Below are positions 1 to 6,038 of a stretch of DNA of 7,426 nt, one piece after another. The notes below the pieces were generated by a model. It had not been told where the DNA came from, did no database searches, and saw only the letters and a list, made by a program, of their open reading frames with translations. The first letter of the stretch is position 1; each line of letters begins with the position of its first letter. Made by a program: the position numbers and the translations under genes. This DNA comes from Gammaproteobacteria bacterium (GTDB taxonomy: Bacteria > Pseudomonadota > Gammaproteobacteria > GCF-002020875): assembly GCA_018671205.1 (NCBI GenBank), contig JABHIC010000159.1:1-7426 (forward strand). Reading direction: 5' to 3'.

Positions 1-46
1 CCATCAATATCGTCACAGAATGTCCTGTTCGTCTCTGCTCCTTCAT
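1..46 (-). CDS. Possible start of a further gene, cut by the window edge
   Basis: On the minus strand a frame opens at ATG 46 and stays open to the edge (15 codons, MKEQRRTGHSVTILM). An in-frame TAG lies just upstream. A second candidate start in the same frame is GTG at 16, with AGGA six bases before it. This is far too short for a family call and could be chance. It follows the vanZ-like gene by about 100 bases. Confidence 0.25.
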   Translation of the reverse strand, partial: MKEQRRTGHSVTILM

Positions 47-84
47 AGCCCCACACTACCATAAATGTGTAGCAGCTAAAGCCT

Positions 85-98
85 TGCACTAAAGTGCA
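85..98. terminator. Small hairpin between the vanZ-like gene and the left edge
   Basis: TGCACT and AGTGCA flank two bases. On the plus strand it is followed by TAGTTTT, a weak T-tract; on the minus strand, the direction of the operon, no T-run follows. The stem is short. Its position after the last complete gene fits a transcript end, but the sequence does not make a strong intrinsic terminator. Confidence 0.2.
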
Positions 99-147
99 TA
101 GTTTTGACTAGCGAACTGCGACAATAAAATAGTGATGATATGAATAG

Positions 148-159
148 CTCAGCGCTGAG
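148..159. repeat. Perfect 12-bp palindrome over the vanZ-like stop codon
   Basis: CTCAGCGCTGAG is its own reverse complement and includes the TGA stop of the vanZ-like gene. It has no loop bases and no following T-run, so it is a poor terminator candidate. It may be a protein-binding site or chance. Confidence 0.35.
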
Positions 160-559
160 AATAACTGGCTGATAGGTAGATGCGCTGCAGCAGGCTCGCC
201 AGCATGACCCCGCAGACCACACCCACCATGTTGGCTACCCAATCGAGCCATTCACCATATCGATTGACAAAGGGCTGTATCAGCTCTATCCCACCACTAT
301 ATAAGATAAAAACAAGCCCATACAGCAACCATCTCCTCGGAGAGTGGAGCGCCACAGGAAAGATTAACAGCGCGTAGGCGATGAGATGGTGACTCTTATC
401 ACTACCGGGAACGGAGGGCAGGGTATCCAGTGGCCATAGAGATAATGCCGTTATGGTGATAAGGATGATCCATGTGAGTATCACCCAGTGGGTTCTGATC
501 AATGTCAGCAGAGATGTCACCGTCGAGGCTCTATCTATTATCGTAGTAGTGGAACGCAT
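149..559 (-). CDS. VanZ-like small membrane protein
   Basis: This is a 136-residue inner-membrane protein of the VanZ-like family. The physiological role of most members is unknown; VanZ itself gives low-level teicoplanin resistance, and that should not be assumed here. Four hydrophobic segments are visible, at about residues 24-43, 57-74, 77-94 and 105-125. The family motifs are present. DKSHH at 54-58 precedes the second segment, and GGIELIQ at 89-95 carries the conserved glutamate E92 and Q95. R100, D106, N110 and G113 then follow in the usual R-x-D-x-x-N-x-x-G spacing. The ATG begins two bases after the U32 stop, and its RBS AAGGG (eight-base spacing) lies inside the end of that gene, so it is very likely the last gene of the operon. 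The stop codon sits within a perfect 12-bp palindrome. Family membership is secure; function is not. Confidence 0.87.
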   Translation of the reverse strand: MRSTTTIIDRASTVTSLLTLIRTHWVILTWIILITITALSLWPLDTLPSVPGSDKSHHLIAYALLIFPVALHSPRRWLLYGLVFILYSGGIELIQPFVNRYGEWLDWVANMVGVVCGVMLASLLQRIYLSASYSQR

Positions 560-561
560 CC

Positions 562-2826
562 TCAGAGCCCTTTTTTGTATTGCTGATGAGTAGAGGGTTG
601 AATCATCTGTTTTACTCTCTGGGAGGCATCAGGCAGACCCGCTAGAAGATCCTCAAAAGCCTGCAAAAGCTCAGCTTTATCTCCAGCTATTTTAGTTTTG
701 GTTTTTATATCCCTCAGGTCAACAAAAATGCGGCTAAACGTTGCTGGAAGATCCGTCAGAATATCCGTATTCAGGAAGTTGGTACTATTATACATACTGT
801 TGTACCCACCTCTTCTCTTATCAATGAGAAAAGAGTCCCCTTTGAGATTCACAATGGATACCGCTCTCTTGCAGTCTGTCAGACACGCCGCATCCATACT
901 CTCTTTTTCGCAGCCTGTTGTCTGATAAAAGAGACACTGCCTGCTGGTTAGCAGTAAGATCGGGTGGTAGATACTATAATAGAGCGTAAAATTACCCCTA
1001 CTGGCAAGCTGTTTAGTTTGAATCTTATTGATCTCATTAGAGACAAATGAACCACTACAGTTGAACGCCTCTTTCAGACATAAAAGAGTAAAGGAGTTCG
1101 TGATATTCAGCTGTGGGCCCGCAATCCAGTCGATCCCCTTCTCATAGGCGGCAGAGGCTATTCCGGTATTATTCGTCACAATCCGGTCCGGCCTTAGCTG
1201 TTCCAAAAACCTCACTGAAGCCGTGTAGTCATCACCAATCAGGATGGATGGAAACCAGGGCAGCAAATTTTTATGGCTGGAAAACAGCTCAACCATCTTC
1301 TGATATTCTCCACCCATGCACTCCGGCAGCTGATAATGGATTTGGGCGGAGCTGTTTTCATAAAAAACCAGCTCTTTTTCAGCGGAGATCAACAGAGAAA
1401 GCTCCGGCTTGGTTTTCAACAGAGCTCTCTTTTTAATGACCGGCCTCTCAACTGGATCAATAAGCGCTCTTGAACCCGCTAACCGAGTTAAAATTCGGTT
1501 TTTTATCCTGTTCAGCTCTTTAAATGGGATAAAAAGATCATCCTGAAAACCATCCAAATCTAGGGAGTCAATCCGGTACTCCGCACTACCCAGGCTCTTA
1601 AGGCTTTTTTGGATGCTTTTTCTATCAATACAGTAGCTTTCTGCATCAACAAGAGCACTGTCTGAATACACATTAAATGAGGCGTCTGGTGTATCGACAG
1701 CCACGCTAAGATGGCTATTCAGTTTTCCAGTCACCCGGATCTTCAGGGGTATTTTTGCAACACTCAGACCCTTGATCTTCTCATCAACCTCTCTAATAAT
1801 CTCTGTCTTGAGATCATAAATCTCCTGCTTAATCGACTGTATCTCATCCTCCGTAACCTCACTCTCCGAGAACCCTTTTTTCTCCGTAAAATAGTTAACC
1901 GAGTTATCTCGTGGATTATCAATGAACATATTTTTATTGATATCCCCTGCCAAATAGCCATTGGAGAAGCCTCGATTAAAAACCTTGTAGAGATCAGAGC
2001 CATCATGGCTTTTCTTGTCATACTCAAAGAAACCGTTAATCTGCCTCCGCCAACTATTGACTACGGTGTATACGTAGTGAAACTTTTTTATTCTCCCCTC
2101 AATCTTGAGTGAATCAACACCGGCATCAACCAGCCCCTTCAGGTCAGAATAGGCGGAGTTATCTTTCATATTCAGTGGATAGTCCACACCCACACGTGTG
2201 GTTCTGTATTGATCTCTACAGGGTTGACTACATCGACCACGATTCCCCGAGTTTCCACCATGGACCGAACTGATATAACAGAGCCCGGAAAAACCGATAC
2301 AGTTTGAGCCATGCACAAACACCTCATTCAGGACATTCTGTTTGTGTCCAAAAGTAGACAGCTGTTTGATCTCAGCCAGATCAAGCTCTCTGGATAGATT
2401 AACCCGACTCACTCCCAGCCTACCTAAAAAGGATATCTGCCCCTCATTATGGGTGGTCATCTGTGTTGATGCATGCACATCAAGGCTTTTAAAGTACCGC
2501 TTGAGTAGATAAAAGAGCCCGAGATCCTGAACAATAACGCCATCAATTTCGGTATTGACCAGCCTGTTCAGTAGAGTAAAAAGTACTGGAATTTCCCTCT
2601 CCAGTATAATGATATTCAGGGTTATAAATATTTTACAGCCCCTATTATGAGCCAGCCTTACCACGCCATACAGATCATCGAAAGTGATATTTGTCGCACG
2701 ATTTCTGGCATTAAAACTATCCAGGCCACAGTAGACCGCATCCGCACCAGCAACAATTGCGGCCTTTATCGCATCAACATCTCCCCCAGGCGCTAGCAGC
2801 TCGATTGTACTATTCGGAACGGTCAC
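562..2826 (-). CDS. Two-barrel peptidase U32 family protein, probable Fe-S RNA (or quinone) hydroxylation enzyme
   Basis: Despite the name, characterised U32 proteins (RlhA on 23S rRNA, TrhP on tRNA, UbiU-UbiV on ubiquinone) act in hydroxylation; the last pair carry 4Fe-4S clusters. Here 754 residues begin with a canonical U32 barrel: ELLAPGGDVDAIKAAIVAGA at 9-28, DVHAST at 116-121 and the signature running from E168 to S186. C176, C183, C199 and C203 are candidate cluster ligands. SLKIEGR follows at 239-245. Residues about 360-450 fit the collagenase-like middle domain also present in RlhA. Residues about 475-700 look like a second, diverged U32 barrel, with a second cysteine group C631, C639, C648 and C652. 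E. coli RlhA is about 650 residues, so this is a longer form. The GTG start is supported by AGGA seven bases upstream and by the family N-terminus. The gene overlaps recD2 by four bases and looks AT-rich beside it. Substrate is unknown, so I give no symbol. Confidence 0.88.
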   Translation of the reverse strand: MTVPNSTIELLAPGGDVDAIKAAIVAGADAVYCGLDSFNARNRATNITFDDLYGVVRLAHNRGCKIFITLNIIILEREIPVLFTLLNRLVNTEIDGVIVQDLGLFYLLKRYFKSLDVHASTQMTTHNEGQISFLGRLGVSRVNLSRELDLAEIKQLSTFGHKQNVLNEVFVHGSNCIGFSGLCYISSVHGGNSGNRGRCSQPCRDQYRTTRVGVDYPLNMKDNSAYSDLKGLVDAGVDSLKIEGRIKKFHYVYTVVNSWRRQINGFFEYDKKSHDGSDLYKVFNRGFSNGYLAGDINKNMFIDNPRDNSVNYFTEKKGFSESEVTEDEIQSIKQEIYDLKTEIIREVDEKIKGLSVAKIPLKIRVTGKLNSHLSVAVDTPDASFNVYSDSALVDAESYCIDRKSIQKSLKSLGSAEYRIDSLDLDGFQDDLFIPFKELNRIKNRILTRLAGSRALIDPVERPVIKKRALLKTKPELSLLISAEKELVFYENSSAQIHYQLPECMGGEYQKMVELFSSHKNLLPWFPSILIGDDYTASVRFLEQLRPDRIVTNNTGIASAAYEKGIDWIAGPQLNITNSFTLLCLKEAFNCSGSFVSNEINKIQTKQLASRGNFTLYYSIYHPILLLTSRQCLFYQTTGCEKESMDAACLTDCKRAVSIVNLKGDSFLIDKRRGGYNSMYNSTNFLNTDILTDLPATFSRIFVDLRDIKTKTKIAGDKAELLQAFEDLLAGLPDASQRVKQMIQPSTHQQYKKGL
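568..572 (-). promoter_or_regulatory. RBS of the vanZ-like gene
   Basis: The minus strand reads AAGGG inside the last codons of the U32 gene, eight bases before ATG 559. A GAGG directly touching the ATG (563-560) is too close to serve. The placement supports translation tied to the upstream gene. Confidence 0.6.
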
Positions 2827-5336
2827 AGCGGTTTCCTATCCTCATTTCCAGCGGCTTTTATACCGTTCTGTGCCGATCGCAACAGCGGCTCCAGTGCGGT
2901 CTGACGCTGTAGCGTATCCTGCTGCCGAATCGCCATCGCCATTGCTCTGCGGGTGCCGACAAAGACCGCCCGTTTTTTTGCCCGGGTCAGCCCGGTATAG
3001 ATCAGATTGCGGTAGAGCATTTTGAAGTGCTGGGTGAGCACCGGGATAATCACTGCTGAGAACTCACTCCCCTGAGATTTGTGGATGGTGATGGCGTAGG
3101 CGAGATCCAGCTCGACGATATCCTCCTTTTGGTACGCCACCTCGCGCTGGTCAGGAAGAAAGCAGATGGTCATGGTAAGGCTCTCGCTGTTGATCTGCTG
3201 GATGGTACCGATATCTCCATTAAAAACCTCCAGCTCATAGTTGTTGCGGCGGTGTATGACCCGATCTCCCAACCGAAAAATTCTCTCCCCCAGCTTGATT
3301 TGCGGTCTGTCTGTGGCCGGTGGGTTAACCGCCTGCTGGACCACCCGATTGAGGTGGGTGGTACCGAGTGTGCCCCGGGTCATCGGTGAGAGGATCTGAA
3401 TCTCACTCCCCTCCCCCTGGTATTTTGGAATCCACTCCCGATAGAGTTTCACCACCACATCCACCGCCGAGAGGCCGTAGTGGAGTGAAGACCAGGGATG
3501 TATCTTTTTCACTACCGCCTTCAACTCATCTATCGCTCCATACGCCGCCGCAACCTCCTGCAGCTTCACATGCTGGAATTTTCCAGGCACCTCAAACTCG
3601 ACCTGATAGGGGGTGAGCGGCTCCTCTACCCGGAAGGTATAGGGGCTACCCCCTGAGAGCGCCTCAAGCTGATCTTGCTGCCAGCCGAGACTCTGCTTTA
3701 CCCGAGTGACGAAACGAATCTGCTCCTGAGTCGCCTCATCGGAGTCGATAAAGAGGCAATCCTCCTCTCTCCAGCTCTCCGGTTTTTTAAACGGCGAGGT
3801 GATGAACGGCACCTCACCCCGGTTGATCTGGTGGGCGGAGGCTATAATCAGCGACTCCCTCGCCTGCCGGAATACCTCAGTCAGACGAAACACCGGAACC
3901 ACACCAGAGTGGATCGTATCACGCAGAACATTACCTGCCCCAACCGAGGGGAGCTGGTCTGGATCGCCGATAAAGAGTAGCTGACAGTGATCTGGTGTCG
4001 CCTTTAACAGCGAGGCACTCATACTGACATCGAGCATGGAACACTCATCCACGATCAGGAAATCCGCCTCCAGCGGGGCCTCTTCGTTCTTATTGAACTG
4101 CCCCATCTTCCACTCCAGCAGCCGGTGCAACGTCTTCGCCTCTCGACCGATCACCTCTCCCATTCTCTGTGCGGCCCGACCGGTGGGTGCAGCAAGCAGT
4201 ACCCGCCGCCCCATCGCCTCCAACAGGCGCACAATCACCAGGGTGGTGGTGGTCTTGCCACACCCCGGCCCACCCGTGAGAATCGAGAAGGGGTGTCGAA
4301 CCACCTCAGCTACTGAACGGGCCTGCTCACTACTGAGGTTAATCGACTGGGCCTGACAATATCTCCCAACCCAGCGGGATACCCGTTCGCCATCCACCTC
4401 AAGCGGAGCGGCCATCTCGCCAATCCTCTCTGCCACACTCTCTTCATCATAGTAGAGACTCTTGGAGTAGTAACAACGCTGCGGCGTTTTTTCCGTGGAC
4501 GACTCATCATAAAGCGTACGCAGGCGCAGATGGTTCTCCTGCTCCATAAGCTGTAGATAGTGGTCCAGCAGCGGGGCAAAATCCATCTCCAACAGCTCAT
4601 TGACCTGTTGCTGAATCTGGCCAGCGGTGAGGTAGCAGTGTCCCTGTTCTCGACTCGCCGCCAGCAGGTGACGGATGGCCGCGATAATCCGTTGCGGACT
4701 ATCCTTCGCCAGCCCAATCGAAAGTGCCACCTTGTCGGCAGAGAAGAAGCCGATACCGAAAAACTCCAATGCCAATCGATAAGGGTCCTCGGTGACCTTT
4801 TGAATGGCACCATCACCATATGCTTTGTAGATACGTACAGCAAACAGCGTAGAGATCCCATGCCCCTGCAGAAACATCATCACCTCACGGATCGCCTTAT
4901 GTTCACTCCACGCCTTCTCAATACGGCGGAGTTTCTTGGTGGCAATTCCGGGCACCTCAACCAGTCGTTCAATGGCTCCATCAAAGACACTGAGGGTATC
5001 CGCCGCGAAATGTTTCACAATGCTCTTGGCGGTCTTGGGGCCAACCCCCTTGATCAGCCCTGAGCCCAGATACTTTTCCAGTGCAGCCGCTGTGGCCGGT
5101 TTTTTCTCTGTCGCGCGGTCAGCCCTGAACTGCCTGCCAAATTTAGGGTGGTCCGACCACTGCCCGGAAAACTCCATGGTAGCGCCCGCAAACACCTTGG
5201 TCTGGTGGACGGTGACGGTTACCTGCTGCTCCGAACGGTTGAAGGGGCTTACCCGCAACACCGACCAGCCGCTCACCTCGTTGTGATAGGTCACACGATT
5301 TACGATGCCGGCTATTTTTTCCTCAATTTCACGCAT
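2823..5336 (-). CDS. recD2: RecD2-type ATP-dependent 5'-3' DNA helicase
   Basis: This 837-residue superfamily 1B helicase is likely involved in DNA repair or replication-fork rescue, independently of RecBC. An OB-like N-terminal region (about 1-75) is followed by helix-hairpin-helix repeats: LIKGVGPKTAKSIV at 94-107 and LVEVPGIATKKLRRI at 125-139. This long N-terminus marks RecD2 rather than RecBCD RecD. Motor motifs in order: Walker A GGPGCGKTTTT 355-365, motif Ia APTGRAAQRM 383-392, motif II DECS 430-433, motif III GDPDQLPSVGAG 457-468, FRQA 489-492, NGDIG 706-710, AITIHKSQGSEF 748-759 and TGLTRAKK 781-788. All key motor residues look intact. About 75-80 residues between FRQA and the LSPMTRG segment (649-655) appear extra compared with shorter RecD2 proteins. 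The ATG start has a modest RBS (GGAA, 8-base spacing) inside a duplicated leader. The stop overlaps the next gene's GTG start by four bases, which suggests coupled translation. Confidence 0.95.
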   Translation of the reverse strand: MREIEEKIAGIVNRVTYHNEVSGWSVLRVSPFNRSEQQVTVTVHQTKVFAGATMEFSGQWSDHPKFGRQFRADRATEKKPATAAALEKYLGSGLIKGVGPKTAKSIVKHFAADTLSVFDGAIERLVEVPGIATKKLRRIEKAWSEHKAIREVMMFLQGHGISTLFAVRIYKAYGDGAIQKVTEDPYRLALEFFGIGFFSADKVALSIGLAKDSPQRIIAAIRHLLAASREQGHCYLTAGQIQQQVNELLEMDFAPLLDHYLQLMEQENHLRLRTLYDESSTEKTPQRCYYSKSLYYDEESVAERIGEMAAPLEVDGERVSRWVGRYCQAQSINLSSEQARSVAEVVRHPFSILTGGPGCGKTTTTLVIVRLLEAMGRRVLLAAPTGRAAQRMGEVIGREAKTLHRLLEWKMGQFNKNEEAPLEADFLIVDECSMLDVSMSASLLKATPDHCQLLFIGDPDQLPSVGAGNVLRDTIHSGVVPVFRLTEVFRQARESLIIASAHQINRGEVPFITSPFKKPESWREEDCLFIDSDEATQEQIRFVTRVKQSLGWQQDQLEALSGGSPYTFRVEEPLTPYQVEFEVPGKFQHVKLQEVAAAYGAIDELKAVVKKIHPWSSLHYGLSAVDVVVKLYREWIPKYQGEGSEIQILSPMTRGTLGTTHLNRVVQQAVNPPATDRPQIKLGERIFRLGDRVIHRRNNYELEVFNGDIGTIQQINSESLTMTICFLPDQREVAYQKEDIVELDLAYAITIHKSQGSEFSAVIIPVLTQHFKMLYRNLIYTGLTRAKKRAVFVGTRRAMAMAIRQQDTLQRQTALEPLLRSAQNGIKAAGNEDRKPL
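2834..2843 (-). promoter_or_regulatory. RBS deciding the GTG start of the U32 gene
   Basis: The minus strand reads GAGGATAGGA here, inside the last codons of recD2. The nearer AGGA (2837-2834) lies seven bases before GTG 2826. This supports the GTG start, which shares the bases GTGA with the recD2 stop codon. Confidence 0.7.
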
Positions 5337-5338
5337 TC

Positions 5339-5374
5339 AGAGAGTTCCAGCTTGAGAGAGTTCCAGCTTGAGAG
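5339..5374. repeat. Perfect 16-bp tandem duplication in the recD2 leader
   Basis: The unit AGAGTTCCAGCTTGAG (plus strand) occurs at 5341-5356 and again at 5357-5372 without mismatch, and the periodicity extends two bases on each side (36 bases, 2.25 copies). It fills most of the 48-base gap between ubiX and recD2. On the coding strand each copy contains TGGAA, and the copy nearer the gene places GGAA eight bases before the recD2 ATG. The duplication therefore doubles the probable RBS. Confidence 0.9.
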
Positions 5375-5384
5375 CAGCTCTTGA

Positions 5385-6038
5385 TCAACTCTCCTCAATA
5401 CCCCACTCGGGAATCAGCCGCTGTCTGATATTGAGCTGATCAAGAATACGGGCCACCACAAAATCGACCAGATCCGCCACTGAGGTAGGGTTCTGATAGA
5501 GACCGGGGTTAGCGGGTAGCAGCATCACCCCCTGTTGCGACAGCCTCAACATATTCTCCAGGTGGAGGGTAGAGTAGGGGGTCTCCCTCGGCACCAGGAT
5601 CAACTGTCGGCGCTCCTTGATCATCACATCGGCGGCCCGCTCCAACAGGTTATCACTGCTGCCGTGGGCGATGGCCGAGAGGGTTCCCATCGAACAGGGG
5701 CAGACCACCATCGCGCGCGGCGTCCCACTACCGCTGGCGACCGGGGCAAGCCACTCTCTCTCGCCAAACAGAGTGAGCTGTCCCGCCTGCGCCTGATAGC
5801 GGGTCGCCAACTGCTGCGCTGCAGCAGCCGTTTCGGTAGGGAGTTTGAGCCCCACCTCCATCTCCATCACCTGACGGGCGGCATCGGAAAACATCATCCA
5901 GACCCGCTGATCTGCCGCCAGTAGCTGCTCCAGTAGGCGCAGCGCATAGCGGCTACCCGAGGCTCCGGTCACCGCCAGAGTGATGGTCTGCTGACGGCTC
6001 CAGCGGGTTGAGTCTGAGGATGGCTCCGGGCTAGACAT
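5385..6038 (-). CDS. ubiX: UbiX-family flavin prenyltransferase
   Basis: UbiX joins a dimethylallyl group to reduced FMN, giving the prenylated FMN that UbiD-type decarboxylases need, for example in ubiquinone synthesis. The frame also opens at TTG 6044 (219 residues). I chose ATG 6038 (217 residues) because the UbiX domain starts only at about residue 18, and AGAG lies ten bases upstream of this ATG. With numbering from ATG 6038, the FMN loop TGASG is at 24-28, CPCSMGTLSAIA at 113-124, ERAADV at 133-138, KERR at 141-144 and ETP at 152-154. The last two groups are active-site motifs of the family. The C-terminal VDFVVARILDQL matches proteobacterial UbiX. It is longer than the 189-residue E. 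coli protein but close to the Pseudomonas form, including the extra segment near residues 75-100. UbiX proteins are often misnamed as decarboxylases. No ubiD is visible here, so the downstream use (quinone or aromatic acid metabolism) is undecided. Confidence 0.94.
   Translation of the reverse strand: MSSPEPSSDSTRWSRQQTITLAVTGASGSRYALRLLEQLLAADQRVWMMFSDAARQVMEMEVGLKLPTETAAAAQQLATRYQAQAGQLTLFGEREWLAPVASGSGTPRAMVVCPCSMGTLSAIAHGSSDNLLERAADVMIKERRQLILVPRETPYSTLHLENMLRLSQQGVMLLPANPGLYQNPTSVADLVDFVVARILDQLNIRQRLIPEWGIEES

Noticed and set aside
562..2826. Reading the U32 gene as a secreted collagenase or virulence peptidase
   Set aside because: There is no signal peptide, and the U32 members whose roles I know act in RNA or quinone hydroxylation with cysteine-bound clusters. 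The peptidase name is historical.
4310..4861. Minus-strand frame of 183 codons within recD2
   Set aside because: It overlaps RecD2 in another frame on the same strand. It is rich in W and R, the typical product of frame-shifted reading, while the RecD2 frame carries all helicase motifs.
4560..5063. Plus-strand open frame of 167 codons opposite recD2
   Set aside because: It is antisense to the conserved N-terminal half of RecD2, with no family motif and no good RBS seen.
5379..5445. Inverted TCTTGATCA and TGATCAAGA with a loop of about 49 bases near the ubiX stop
   Set aside because: Arms of nine bases at this distance, one inside coding sequence, are easily due to chance, and no T-run follows.
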